64,000 nucleotides of DNA from Streptomyces sulfonofaciens (GCF_014656295.1 NZ_BNCD01000007.1:186001-250000); one strand, 5' to 3'. Positions 34,226 to 43,486 are shown, counted from the stretch's first letter. Translations and numbers: made by a program. The notes: a model not told the origin generated them from the sequence alone.

Positions 34226-35584
34226 GTGGGACGACTCTTCGGCACGGACGGTGTGCGCGGCGAGGCCAATGCGGATCTGACGGCGGAGCTGGCGCTCGGT
34301 CTGTCCGTGGCGGCGGCCCATGTGCTCGCCGAGGTGGGCACCTTCGAGGGCCACCGTCCTGTGGCGGTGGTCGGGAGGGATCCGCGGGCGTCCGGGGAGT
34401 TCCTGGAGGCGGCGGTGGTCGCCGGCCTCGCCAGCGCCGGGGTGGACGTGCTGCGTGTCGGCGTGCTGCCCACCCCCGCCGTCGCCCACCTCACCGGCGC
34501 ACTCGGCGCCGACCTCGGTGTGATGCTCTCGGCCAGCCACAACGCCATGCCCGACAACGGCGTCAAGTTCTTCGCCCGCGGCGGTCACAAGCTCGCCGAC
34601 GAGTTGGAGGACCGCATCGAGCGGGTCTACGAGGAGCACCGCACCGGTGCGCCCTGGGACCGCCCCACGGGCGCGGGCGTCGGCCGTGTCCGGGCGTACG
34701 AGGAGGGCTTCGAGGAGTACGTGGCGCACCTGCTCGGGGTGCTGCCGAACCGGCTGGACGGCCTGAAGATCGTGCTGGACGAGGCACACGGCGCGGCCTT
34801 CGCGGTCTCGCCCGCCGTGTTCGCCCGCGCCGGTGCCGAGGTCGTCACGATCGGCACGGACCCGAACGGCCTCAACATCAACGACGGCTGCGGCTCCACC
34901 CATCTGGGCCTGCTCAAGGGTGCCGTGGTCGAGCACGGCGCGGACTTCGGCATCGCGCACGACGGTGACGCCGACCGCTGCCTGGCCGTCGACCACACCG
35001 GCGCCGAGGTGGACGGCGACCAGATCCTCGCCGTGCTGGCGCTCGCCCTGCGCGAGCGGGGCGAGCTGCGCTCGGACACGGTGGTCGCCACGGTGATGTC
35101 CAACCTCGGTTTCAAGATCGCCATGGAGCGCGAGGGGATCTCGCTGGTGCAGACTGCGGTGGGCGACAGATACGTCCTGGAGGAGATGAAGGAGCACGGC
35201 TATGCCCTCGGCGGCGAGCAGTCCGGGCACGTCATCATCCTGGACCACGCGACGACCGGTGACGGCACGCTGACCGGGCTGCTGCTGGCGGCCCGGGTCG
35301 CCCAGACGGGTCGCTCGCTCGCCGACCTCGCCGGTGTGATGGAGCGGCTGCCGCAGGTCCTCGTCAATGTGCCCGACGTGGACAGGTCGCGGGTGGCGAC
35401 CTCCGCAGAGCTGGCCGCCGCGGTGGCCGACGCGGAGCAGGAACTGGGCGGCACCGGCCGCGTCCTGCTGCGGCCGTCCGGCACCGAGCCGCTGGTCAGG
35501 GTGATGGTGGAGGCCGCCGACAGCTACCAGGCGCGGTCCGTCGCCGCCCGGCTCGCGGACGCGGTGAAGTCGGCACTCGGCTAG
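34226..35584 (+). CDS. glmM: Phosphoglucosamine mutase
   Basis: A 452-residue enzyme that converts GlcN-6-P to GlcN-1-P for UDP-GlcNAc and peptidoglycan. GTG start (GRLFGTDGVRGEANADLTAELAL) behind CGGAGGA. Phosphoserine loop GVMLSASHNAMPDNG, metal loop AHDGDADRCLAVD, sugar loop GGEQSGHVI and phosphate site LRPSGTEPLVRVMVE are all present. glmS lies 2.5 kb downstream, so two steps of the pathway are nearby. Confidence 0.97.
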   Translation: MGRLFGTDGVRGEANADLTAELALGLSVAAAHVLAEVGTFEGHRPVAVVGRDPRASGEFLEAAVVAGLASAGVDVLRVGVLPTPAVAHLTGALGADLGVMLSASHNAMPDNGVKFFARGGHKLADELEDRIERVYEEHRTGAPWDRPTGAGVGRVRAYEEGFEEYVAHLLGVLPNRLDGLKIVLDEAHGAAFAVSPAVFARAGAEVVTIGTDPNGLNINDGCGSTHLGLLKGAVVEHGADFGIAHDGDADRCLAVDHTGAEVDGDQILAVLALALRERGELRSDTVVATVMSNLGFKIAMEREGISLVQTAVGDRYVLEEMKEHGYALGGEQSGHVIILDHATTGDGTLTGLLLAARVAQTGRSLADLAGVMERLPQVLVNVPDVDRSRVATSAELAAAVADAEQELGGTGRVLLRPSGTEPLVRVMVEAADSYQARSVAARLADAVKSALG

Positions 35585-35667
35585 GCTTTTTCGCTCGGAT
35601 GCGCCGCGGAAGCGCGTGCCGGGGCCCGCGAGCCCGGCATGATCCGAACGACGGACCCCAGTGGTCC

Positions 35668-35716
35668 GGGTGCTGGGTGCTGGGTGCTGGGTGCCGGGTG
35701 CCGGGTGCCGGGTGCC
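35668..35716. repeat. 7-bp tandem repeat, seven copies
   Basis: Three copies of GGGTGCT followed by four of GGGTGCC, without interruption, between the convergent glmM and DUF389 genes. Confidence 0.95.
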
Positions 35717-35771
35717 GTGCGGAGCGCGTGTGCGCCGCCCGTGCCGCGGCGGCCCGGGCCCGTCCGGGCGG

Positions 35772-36725
35772 CTAGCCGGGTCCCGGCCGTGAGAAGAGCG
35801 GCCCGGTGCGCCGCCGGGCCCAGAAGCAGCGCTGCGCCAGCAGGGTGAGCGTGCCGGCGACCACGATGCCGAGCATGTTGAACAGCAACTGCTCCACGGA
35901 GCCCCGGGTCTGCCCGGTGTCGCCGTAGCTCAGTGCGACGGCGGCGTTGGCAGCGGCGGGCACGGTGGTCACCGAGATGGCGACGCCGACCAGTGCTCCC
36001 GACTTCGCCGAGGTCAGCGAGAGGGTGCCCGCGGCCCCGGCGAGCACGGCCACCACGAAGGAGAACCAGTCGGGCGCGTACACGAAGCTCGTGTTGGGCC
36101 GCGCTCCCTCCAACTGCGCCCGGCTGAAGAGCCCGGCGGCGTCCATGAACAGGCTGAAGAGGACCGTCACCGCCATGGCGGCGGCGAACCCGGCGAGCAG
36201 CGCGACCAGCGACCGCAGCACCAGCCTCGGCGCCCGGCGCACCAGCGCCGTGCAGAACCCGGCGAGCGGCCCGAACTCCGGGCCGACGGCCATGGCGCCC
36301 ACGATCAGGATGGCGTTGTCCAGGACCACACCGCAGGCCGCGATCATGGTCGCGATGGTCAGGAAGGCGACGTAGGTGAGGGAGAGCGTGGACTCCTCGT
36401 GGGTGGCGTCGGTCAGTTGGTCCCACAGCACGGCGTCGGCGCCCTCGCCGGGTGCCGCCGCCTCCGCCTCGTCGGCGCGCGTCGAGAGGGTGAGGTCGGT
36501 GTGCTCCATGGAGATGGAGCCGCGCTCGGCGATGCCGAGCTCGCGCAGCCTTCCGATGAGGGCGTCGCCGGCCTCCCGCGCCACGTCGCACAGGACGACG
36601 TCACCGGCGGGGATGCGGGCGGCGCCGGGAAGGACGGCGAGGTGGGCGGCCCCGACGGTCTCCTCGATCAGCCGGACCACGTCCTCGGTCCGGTCCGCGG
36701 GTGTGATCATGCGCAGATGCAGCAT
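35772..36725 (-). CDS. DUF389 family membrane protein
   Basis: A 317-residue protein. ATG 36725 (MLHLRMITPADRTEDVVRLIEETVGAAHL) is chosen; the frame is open far upstream across other genes and that part is not coding. The N-terminal 90 residues are a soluble ferredoxin-like module, then about six membrane segments from LSLTYVAFLTIATMIAACGV. DNAILIVGAMAVGPEFGPLAG is the DUF389 signature. Function is unknown; the family is sometimes labelled TIGR00341. Confidence 0.9.
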   Translation of the reverse strand: MLHLRMITPADRTEDVVRLIEETVGAAHLAVLPGAARIPAGDVVLCDVAREAGDALIGRLRELGIAERGSISMEHTDLTLSTRADEAEAAAPGEGADAVLWDQLTDATHEESTLSLTYVAFLTIATMIAACGVVLDNAILIVGAMAVGPEFGPLAGFCTALVRRAPRLVLRSLVALLAGFAAAMAVTVLFSLFMDAAGLFSRAQLEGARPNTSFVYAPDWFSFVVAVLAGAAGTLSLTSAKSGALVGVAISVTTVPAAANAAVALSYGDTGQTRGSVEQLLFNMLGIVVAGTLTLLAQRCFWARRRTGPLFSRPGPG

Positions 36726-36826
36726 GGGCGCAGGGTAGCGGCCCGTCGCCGGGGGAGCGTCGCCGCCCCGGGGCCGGGCCCCGGGGCGGGAGTTGCGGGT
36801 CACGGCCCCGGAACGGGGCCCGGCAC

Positions 36827-37816
36827 TCAGAGTTTGCGCAGGCTCAGACGCTGGACCTTGTGGTCCGGGCCCTTCCTGACGATCAGGGTGGCGCGGCCGC
36901 GGGTCGGTGCGATGTTCTCCAGGAGGTTGGTGCGGTTGATGGTCTGCCAGGTGGTGCGGGCGTAGTCCAGTGCCTCCTCCTCGGAGACCTGGGTGTACCT
37001 GCGGAAGTACGAGGACGGGTCCTGGAAGGCGGTCTGCCGCAGCTTGCGGAACCGTTGGAGGTACCAGCGCTCGATGTCCTCGGTACGGGCGTCGACGTAC
37101 ACGCTGAAGTCGAAGTAGTCCGCGAGGGCGACCCGGGTGCGGCCGTCCTCGCCGGGCAGTGCGGGCTGGAGGACGTTGAGGCCCTCCACGATCAGTATGT
37201 CCGGGCGGCGCACGGTGAGCCGCTGGTCCGGGAGGATGTCGTAGATGAGGTGGGAGTAGACCGGCGCGCTCACCTCGTCCTTGCCGGCCTTGACATCGGC
37301 GACGAAGCGGGTCAGCGCCCGTCGGTCGTACGACTCGGGGAAGCCCTTGCGGGACATCAGGCCGCGGGCCTTGAGCTGTTTCATCGGCAGCAGGAAGCCG
37401 TCGGTGGTGACCAGCTCGACCCGCGGGTGCTCGGGCCAGCGCGCCAGCAGGGCCCGCAGCAGCCGGGCGACGGTCGACTTGCCGACCGCCACGGAGCCCG
37501 CGACCCCTATCACGAAGGGCGTGCCGGACTGGGATCCGCGGGCGCCCAGGAAGGTGTTGAGCGCATCGCGCAGCCCGTGGGTGGCACCGACGTAGAGGTT
37601 GAGCAGCCGGGACAGCGGCAGGTAGACGTCCCGTACCTCGTCGAGGTCGATGACGTCGCCGAGTCCCCGCAGCTCTTCCACCTCCGCTGCGGTGAGGGGC
37701 AGGGGTGTCTTGGCGCGCAGGGCGCTCCATTGTGCACGGCTGAGATCGACGTAGGGAGTCGCCTCCGGCCTTGACCGGTGGGCGCTCCGTGACGCCGGGG
37801 AGACCGGAGCAATCAC
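36827..37816 (-). CDS. coaA: Type I pantothenate kinase
   Basis: A 329-residue enzyme for the first step of coenzyme A synthesis (pantothenate phosphorylation). P-loop GVAGSVAVGKST near residue 104, VTTDGFLLP, the SRKGFPESYDRRALTRF block, and VEGLNVLQP are type I signatures. Divergent from glmS; acpS, which uses CoA, lies 2 kb away. Confidence 0.97.
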   Translation of the reverse strand: MIAPVSPASRSAHRSRPEATPYVDLSRAQWSALRAKTPLPLTAAEVEELRGLGDVIDLDEVRDVYLPLSRLLNLYVGATHGLRDALNTFLGARGSQSGTPFVIGVAGSVAVGKSTVARLLRALLARWPEHPRVELVTTDGFLLPMKQLKARGLMSRKGFPESYDRRALTRFVADVKAGKDEVSAPVYSHLIYDILPDQRLTVRRPDILIVEGLNVLQPALPGEDGRTRVALADYFDFSVYVDARTEDIERWYLQRFRKLRQTAFQDPSSYFRRYTQVSEEEALDYARTTWQTINRTNLLENIAPTRGRATLIVRKGPDHKVQRLSLRKL

Positions 37817-38075
37817 AGTTCATTGTGACCGCTGTGGGCGCTGTGCGGCAGATGGAGTACGGCACCGATCGACGGCCCGCCCGGCCCGGCGGGGCCCGGG
37901 AGGCGGCGCCAGTGGCCCGGGGGTGCCTGCGACGAGCCGTCTGACCAGGTCCGCTGCGGTCGAAGCGGGGCCACGGACGCATGGCGGACCGACCGCGCGG
38001 TTCCCGGCGCCCGGCACGGCCCGGGGTCCCCGACAGCACCGGCCTCCCTACGGCGCGCGCCCGAGCCGGGCCCCT

Positions 38076-38081
38076 TAATCT
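38076..38081 (+). promoter_or_regulatory. -10 element of leaderless glmS
   Basis: TAATCT ends 6 nt before the glmS ATG (38088), so transcription would start at or next to the A of ATG. No ribosome site is visible upstream. The -35 region is not recognisable. Confidence 0.6.
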
Positions 38082-38087
38082 AGCGTT

Positions 38088-39935
38088 ATGTGTGGAATTG
38101 CGGGATATGTCGGCGGTCGGTCGGCGCTGGACGTGGTGGTAGCGGGGCTGAAGCGCCTGGAGTACCGGGGATACGACTCCGCCGGGGTGGCGGTGCTCGC
38201 GGACGGCGGGCTGGCAATGGCGAAGCGGGCCGGAAAGCTCGTCAACCTGGAGAAGGCGCTCGGCGACCGGCCGCTGCCCGCCGGGACCACCGCCCTCGGT
38301 CACACCCGCTGGGCCACCCACGGCCCGCCCAACGACGCCAACGCCCATCCGCACCTGGACGACTCGGGCCGGGTCGCCGTCGTGCACAACGGCATCATCG
38401 AGAACTTCGCCGCGCTCCGCACCGAGCTCGCCGGACGCGGCCACGTGCTGCGCTCCGACACGGACACCGAGACGGTGGCCCACCTGCTCGCCGAGGAGTT
38501 CTCCTCGTGCGCGGACCTCGGTGAGGCGATGCGGCTGGTGTGCAGGCGGCTCGAAGGAGCGTTCACCCTGGTGGCGGTGCACGCCGACGCGCCCGGCGTG
38601 GTGGTGGGCGCACGCCGCAACTCCCCTCTGGTGGTGGGCGTCGGCGAGGGCGAGGCGTTCCTCGCCTCGGACGTCGCCGCCTTCATCGCGCACACCCGCT
38701 CGGCCGTCGAGCTGGGCCAGGACCAGGTGGTGGAGGTGCGCAGGGACGCGGTGGCGGTCACCGGCTTCGACGGGCGGCCGGCCCGCGGCCGCGCCTACCA
38801 CGTGGACTGGGACGTGTCCGCGGCGGAGAAGGGCGGTTACGACTACTTCATGCTCAAGGAGATCGCCGAGCAGCCCAAGGCGGTCGCCGACACCCTGCTC
38901 GGCAGGATCGACGAGGCCGGCTCGCTGGTCCTGGACGAGCTGCGGATCTCCGCCTCGGAGCTGTGCGAGGTCGACAAGGTCGTCATCGTGGCCTGCGGCA
39001 CCGCCTTCCACGCCGGTCTGATCGCCAAGTACGCCATCGAGCACTGGACCCGCATCCCCTGCGAGGTGGAGCTGGCCAGCGAGTTCCGCTACCGCGACCC
39101 GATCCTCGGCGCCCGCACGCTCACCGTCGCGATCTCCCAGTCCGGCGAGACCATGGACACCCTCATGGCGCTGCGGCACGCCCGGGAGCAGGGCTCCAAG
39201 GTGCTGGCGATCTGCAACACCAACGGTTCCACCATTCCGCGGGAGTCCGACGCCGTGCTCTACACGCACGCCGGGCCCGAGATCGCGGTGGCCTCCACCA
39301 AGGCGTTCCTGACCCAGTTGGTGGCCTGCTACCTGGTGGCCCTGTACCTCGGCCAGGTGCGCGGCACCCAGTGGGGCGACGAGGTGCGGGCCGTCATCCG
39401 GGACCTGGCGGGGATCGCGGACGCGGTGGAGCGGGTGCTCGCGACGATGGAACCGGTGCGGGCCCTCGCGCGCACCCTCGCCGACAAGAGGACGGTGCTC
39501 TTCCTCGGCCGGCACGTCGGCCACCCCGTCGCCCTCGAAGGCGCACTGAAACTCAAGGAGCTCGCCTATATGCACGCGGAGGGCTTCGCGGCGGGCGAGC
39601 TGAAGCACGGGCCGATCGCGCTGATCGAGGCGGACGTGCCGGTGGTCGTCGTGGTTCCGTCGCCGGCCGGCCGGTCCCTGCTGCACGACAAGATCGTCTC
39701 CAATATCCAGGAGATCAGGGCGCGTGGCGCGCGCACCATCGTGATCGCCGAGGAGGGTGACGAGGCGGTGGTGCCGTACGCCGACCACCTGATCCGGGTG
39801 CCCGCCACCCCCACGCTGCTCCAGCCACTGGTGGCGGCCGTACCGTTGCAGGTCTTCGCGTGCGAGCTGGCGACCGTGCGCGGCAACGAGGTCGACCAGC
39901 CGCGTAACCTCGCCAAGTCCGTGACGGTGGAGTGA
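38088..39935 (+). CDS. glmS: Glutamine-fructose-6-phosphate aminotransferase (isomerizing)
   Basis: A 615-residue enzyme making glucosamine-6-P from Fru-6-P and Gln. The nucleophile Cys follows Met (MCGIAGYVGG), with LEYRGYDSAG and GHTRWATHGPPNDANAHPH of the glutaminase domain. Two SIS domains follow: ACGTAFHAG, SQSGETMDTLMAL, EIAVASTKAFLTQL and ELKHGPIALIE. Ends NLAKSVTVE. No glmS-type ribozyme is evident upstream, as the message appears leaderless. Confidence 0.98.
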   Translation: MCGIAGYVGGRSALDVVVAGLKRLEYRGYDSAGVAVLADGGLAMAKRAGKLVNLEKALGDRPLPAGTTALGHTRWATHGPPNDANAHPHLDDSGRVAVVHNGIIENFAALRTELAGRGHVLRSDTDTETVAHLLAEEFSSCADLGEAMRLVCRRLEGAFTLVAVHADAPGVVVGARRNSPLVVGVGEGEAFLASDVAAFIAHTRSAVELGQDQVVEVRRDAVAVTGFDGRPARGRAYHVDWDVSAAEKGGYDYFMLKEIAEQPKAVADTLLGRIDEAGSLVLDELRISASELCEVDKVVIVACGTAFHAGLIAKYAIEHWTRIPCEVELASEFRYRDPILGARTLTVAISQSGETMDTLMALRHAREQGSKVLAICNTNGSTIPRESDAVLYTHAGPEIAVASTKAFLTQLVACYLVALYLGQVRGTQWGDEVRAVIRDLAGIADAVERVLATMEPVRALARTLADKRTVLFLGRHVGHPVALEGALKLKELAYMHAEGFAAGELKHGPIALIEADVPVVVVVPSPAGRSLLHDKIVSNIQEIRARGARTIVIAEEGDEAVVPYADHLIRVPATPTLLQPLVAAVPLQVFACELATVRGNEVDQPRNLAKSVTVE

Positions 39936-39998
39936 AGGGCGGCGGGACCGGACAGGACGGGCCCGCGCCGAAGGACGCGGCCCGGGAGTGAGGATTTC

Positions 39999-40367
39999 GT
40001 GATCATCGGGGTGGGGATCGACGTGGCGGAGATCGACCGGTTCCGTGCGTCGCTGGAGCGCACGCCCGGCCTGGCCGATCGGCTCTTCGTGGCGGGTGAG
40101 CTGCTGCTGCCCAGCGGCGAGCGGCGCGGGATCGCGTCGCTCGCAGCGCGGTTCGCCGCCAAGGAGGCGCTGGCGAAGTGCCTCGGTGCGCCGGCCGGCC
40201 TGCGGTGGACGGACGCGGAGATCTACGCGGAGGACAGCGGGCGGCCGCGGCTGCGGGTCCGGGGCACGGTGGCGGCCCGCGCCGCGGAACTGGGCGTCCG
40301 TTCCTGGCACGTCTCGCTCAGCCATGACGCGGGCGTGGCCTCCGCGGTGGTGGTCGCGGAGGGGTAG
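39999..40367 (+). CDS. acpS: Holo-[acyl-carrier-protein] synthase
   Basis: A 122-residue phosphopantetheinyl transferase that loads CoA-derived arm onto ACP. GTG start (IIGVGIDVAEIDRFRASLERTPG). Mg2+/CoA motifs GIDVAEIDRF and RFAAKEALAKCLG, and WHVSLSHDAGVASAVVV near the end. 63 nt after glmS, so probably co-transcribed. Confidence 0.96.
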   Translation: MIIGVGIDVAEIDRFRASLERTPGLADRLFVAGELLLPSGERRGIASLAARFAAKEALAKCLGAPAGLRWTDAEIYAEDSGRPRLRVRGTVAARAAELGVRSWHVSLSHDAGVASAVVVAEG

Positions 40368-40501
40368 GCGGCCGGGGACCGGCCTCTCGCGCCGGTGCGG
40401 ACCCGCGGCTGAGGCCCGGGGGAGCCGGGGCCCGGGCGGTCGGCAGCCGCCCGGCGGGCCGCCGGTGCGGGGAACCGTCGGGTCGCCGCCGTCCGGGGGG
40501 C

Positions 40502-40556
40502 ACGCCAGGGCCGCTCAAGCCCCACTCAAGGACCGCCCAAGAACCGCGCAAGGACC
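40502..40556 (+). promoter_or_regulatory. 11-bp-phased CAAG repeat array (OmpR/SARP-type operator candidate)
   Basis: Four units GCTCAAGCCCC, ACTCAAGGACC, GCCCAAGAACC, GCGCAAGGACC (40513-40556), each 11 nt, with CAAG at 40516, 40527, 40538 and 40549; a degenerate fifth (ACGCCAGGGCC) lies before. TACGGT at 40585-40590 may be the -10. Direct repeats with 11-nt period are typical of SARP and PhoP/OmpR-type activators. The rest of 40368-40680 shows nothing. Confidence 0.55.
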
Positions 40557-40680
40557 CCCGGCCGGCGGGTCCCGGAGGCGCGTGTACGGTCAACCCCTGC
40601 TCATCTCGGCCGAGTTGTGCCGCGCGGGGTGACCGCCAAACGAGGCACAGGTCTCGGCACCGGACACGGAGGGGGACTCC

Positions 40681-41526
40681 TTGATCGTAGTAACCGGAGC
40701 GACCGGCAACATCGGACGCGGCCTGGTCGACCGGCTCCTGGCGGAGGGCGCATCGGTGCGCGCCCTGTCCCGCGACCCCGGCGCGGCCGACCTGCCGGAC
40801 GCCGTCGACGCCGTCCGTGCCGACCTCGGCGACCCCTCGTCGCTCGGGCCCGTGCTCGGTGGCGCGGAGGCGGTCTACCTGAACCTGGCGGCGGCCGGCA
40901 TGCGCGGCGCTGACCAGGTCGTCAAGGCGATCGCCGAGGCGGGCGTCAAGCGCATCGTGCTGAACTCGTCGATCGCGGTGACCATCAAGGGTGCCGAGGA
41001 GGGCATGATCGCCCGCGCCCACTCCTTCGCCGAGCGCGCCGTGCGCGACTCCGGCCTGGAGTGGACGTTCGTCCGCGGTGGCATGTACGCCACCAACGCG
41101 TTGCAGTGGGCCGCGGCCGTCAAGGAGGACGGCGTGGTGCGCGGCCCGTACCCGGACGCGGTCGCCGCGCCGGTGCACGAGGCCGACCTCGCGGCGGTCT
41201 CCGCCCGTGCGCTGCTGGACGGCTCGTTCGCCGGTACGGCACCCGTCATCACGGGACCGGCCGCGATCACGCCGGCCGAGCAGGTCGCCGCGATCGGCAG
41301 GGCCATCGGCAGGGAGACCCGCTTCGAGCGGATCTCTCCACAGGCCGCGGCCGAGGCCCTGTCGAGCCCGCACTTCCCGGCGGACGCGGCCCGGCAACTG
41401 GTGGACTTCCTCGGCTCGACGGTCGGCACCACGCCCGAGATCACGGGTGAGGTCGAGCGCATCACCGGCCGCCCCGCCCGCACCTTCGAGGAGTGGGCCG
41501 CCGACCACGCCGACGACTTCCGCTGA
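40681..41526 (+). CDS. NmrA/SDR-like NAD(P)-binding oxidoreductase
   Basis: A 281-residue atypical short-chain dehydrogenase fold. TTG start (IVVTGATGNIGRGLVDRLLAEG) behind GGAGGGGGA. The dinucleotide loop is TGATGNIG. No Tyr-x3-Lys pair is evident, so it may be an NmrA-type sensor or a reductase of the isoflavone-reductase kind. RGGMYATNALQWA and PVHEADLAAVSARAL are typical of this group. A PucR-like gene follows in the same direction. Confidence 0.88.
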   Translation: MIVVTGATGNIGRGLVDRLLAEGASVRALSRDPGAADLPDAVDAVRADLGDPSSLGPVLGGAEAVYLNLAAAGMRGADQVVKAIAEAGVKRIVLNSSIAVTIKGAEEGMIARAHSFAERAVRDSGLEWTFVRGGMYATNALQWAAAVKEDGVVRGPYPDAVAAPVHEADLAAVSARALLDGSFAGTAPVITGPAAITPAEQVAAIGRAIGRETRFERISPQAAAEALSSPHFPADAARQLVDFLGSTVGTTPEITGEVERITGRPARTFEEWAADHADDFR

Positions 41527-41605
41527 CGGAGACCGGGCCCGGATTCCGGCGGATCGGGGCCCGGGCCGGAGCCGTCGCCGACGGTTCCGGCGACGCGGAA
41601 GCAAG

Positions 41606-41639
41606 GAGGAGCGCTGCCGTGGGGGCGGCAGCGCTCCTC
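41606..41639 (+). terminator. Terminator after the NmrA-like gene
   Basis: Perfect 13-bp stem GAGGAGCGCTGCC (41606-41618) / GGCAGCGCTCCTC (41627-41639), 8-nt loop, followed by TTCC. Confidence 0.82.
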
Positions 41640-41881
41640 TTCCGTGTGCCAGGGGGGTGGGGCGGGTGGCCCGGACTCGGCAGACGGGGCGGGTGCCCGG
41701 ACCGGGCCGGTGGGGCGGACGGCCGGACTCGGCCGACGGGGAGGACGGTGCGGCCGCGGCCGTCGCGGGGGTGCGCCGGCTGAGGGGGCGGGTCGGCCGT
41801 GGTGGGCGGGGGCGGCCGTCGTGGGCCGGTGCGTCGGTCACTGTGCGGGGCCGGGTGGTGGCGTGCCGGACGGAGGCTGCC

Positions 41882-41909
41882 GGACGGCTGCTGTCGGACG
41901 GCTGCTGTC
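41882..41909. repeat. 14-bp direct repeat before PucR-like gene
   Basis: Two exact copies of GGACGGCTGCTGTC (41882-41895 and 41896-41909), with a third partial copy after and a degenerate one before. 34 nt upstream of the start; could be an operator or simple slippage. 41640-41880 is GC-rich and holds no gene I can support. Confidence 0.6.
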
Positions 41910-41942
41910 GGACGGCGGGCCTCGTCTCTGGACTGCGCGGGT

Positions 41943-43205
41943 GTGAAGGGGTTGCTCCTGCGGCTGTCGGCCTTGGACGCGGACGCGGCCGCCGCGGTGC
42001 GGGTGATCGCCCACTTCCAGGCGCTGCTCGGCGGGGGCCTCGACGCGGCGGTGCTGGTCCGCTCGACCGCCGCCCTCGCGGAGTGCCCGGCCGGTCTGGA
42101 GCCGGCGGACGGCCGCGTGGTGCGCTGCGGTCCGGACGGGGCCCCGCTGCCCGGGCGGCCGTCGATGGTCTCCGCGAGCGTGCGGCTCACGCCGTCCGGC
42201 CGGGTGTGGCTGGAGCGCCCGGGTGCCCCGGGCCCGTTCGACGAACTCGTCCTGGAATGGATGGCGATCGCCGCCGCCACGCTCGGCGGCCGCGCGCCGC
42301 GTGCGCAGCCGCCGCAGGTGGCCGATCCACTGCTGGTCGAGCGGGTGCTCTCCGCCCACGAGCCGGTCGCCGACCGCAGCCAGGCGCTGCGCAGGCTCGG
42401 CCTCGACCCGGCGGGCACCCTGCGGGCGGTGGCGGTGACCTGCCCGGAGGGCGCCGATGCCTTACCGGGCGCCGTGGCGCTGTGCGAACGCGCTGGTCTG
42501 CCCGGTGGCGCGCGGGTGGCCGGGTGGGGCGCCGGGGCGGTGGTGCTGGTACAGGGCGGGGACGGCGCCGCCTCGCCGTGCGAGGCACTGCGGACGGTGC
42601 TGTGCGAGGGCGCCGGGGAGCGGGTCGGCGAGGGTGCGGGTTCGGGTACCCGTGGGTCGGCCGGTTCGGGTTCGGGTGCGGCGCGGTGGGTCGGCCGGGA
42701 GCCGGGTTCCGGCGGGCCGTACGGACGTACCGTCGGGCGCCGTCGGCCGGGCGCGGTACGGGCTGCCGGGCTCCGGGCCGGGGTCGGTGGTGCGGTGAGC
42801 GCGCTGGAGGCCGGCGCGAGCTGGGCGCAGGCCCGCACGGCCCTGCGCTTCACCGTCCCGGACCCGCCGTACGAGGCGGTCGCCGACCATGACGCACTGG
42901 GTCCGGTGGTGCTGCTCGCCGACGTCCCCGGGCGGCGCTTGCGCGAGCGGGCGGAGGTACGGGCTCTGGCGGAGCTCGCCGAGCAGCCCGGCGGGCGGGG
43001 CGTGATCGCCGCCCTCGCCGCCTTCTGCCGCACCGGTTCGCTCCGTCAGGCCGCCGCCGGGCTGCACCTGCACCACAGCTCGGTGGCCGCCCGGCTGACC
43101 AGGGCGGAGCGGGCCCTCGGCCGGAGGCTGGGCGACCCCCAGGACCGCTTCGCCGCGCAACTGGCGCTGTACGCCCACCGGCTGGCCACGGCGCCGGAAC
43201 GCTGA
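41943..43205 (+). CDS. PucR-type helix-turn-helix regulator
   Basis: A 420-residue protein. GTG 41943 (KGLLLRLSALDADAAAAVRVIAHF) chosen; the upstream open frame is repeat DNA. The C-terminal 70 residues (LAELAEQPGGRGVIAALAAFCRTGSLRQAAAGLHLHHSSVAARLTRAERALG) match the PucR/CdaR HTH, where a conserved LHxHxxTVxYRL-like helix reads LHLHHSSVAARL. Residues 225-285 are a Gly/Ser/Arg insertion of low complexity. Target unknown; neighbours are an NmrA-like gene and a hydrolase. Confidence 0.85.
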   Translation: MKGLLLRLSALDADAAAAVRVIAHFQALLGGGLDAAVLVRSTAALAECPAGLEPADGRVVRCGPDGAPLPGRPSMVSASVRLTPSGRVWLERPGAPGPFDELVLEWMAIAAATLGGRAPRAQPPQVADPLLVERVLSAHEPVADRSQALRRLGLDPAGTLRAVAVTCPEGADALPGAVALCERAGLPGGARVAGWGAGAVVLVQGGDGAASPCEALRTVLCEGAGERVGEGAGSGTRGSAGSGSGAARWVGREPGSGGPYGRTVGRRRPGAVRAAGLRAGVGGAVSALEAGASWAQARTALRFTVPDPPYEAVADHDALGPVVLLADVPGRRLRERAEVRALAELAEQPGGRGVIAALAAFCRTGSLRQAAAGLHLHHSSVAARLTRAERALGRRLGDPQDRFAAQLALYAHRLATAPER

Positions 43206-43365
43206 GCGGGCTCGGGGCGTCGTGGACGTCGCCCACCTCGACGGCGGGCACGTGCACGCCGCGCGGCGCGTGCGGATCCCCATTGGCTGCCGGGCAGCCG
43301 CGCCCGGCGAGCACGGGGCCGCGCCGCCGGCGGGGCGCCCGCGGCGGGTCCCCGTGCCGGGCTCT

Positions 43366-43463
43366 GGTCCGTGCCGGGCCCCGGTCCCTGCCGCCCGGTC
43401 CGTGTCGGGCCCCGGTCCGTGTCGGGCCCCGGTCCGTGCCGGGCCCCGGTCCGTACTCGGCCC
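43366..43463. repeat. 17-bp GC-rich tandem repeat
   Basis: About six imperfect units of GGTCCGTGYCGGGCCCC (one shortened) between the convergent PucR-like and esterase genes. Confidence 0.85.
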
Positions 43464-43486
43464 GGCCTGCGACCGCTGGTGCCGCC

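Noticed and set aside
37817..38087. glmS ribozyme
   Set aside because: The gap is short, GC-rich and the message seems leaderless; the ribozyme core was not found, and it is a Firmicutes feature.
36726..40325. Extension of the DUF389 frame into a 1517-residue minus-strand protein
   Set aside because: It crosses coaA, glmS and acpS, which all have full family signatures; DUF389 starts cleanly at 36725.
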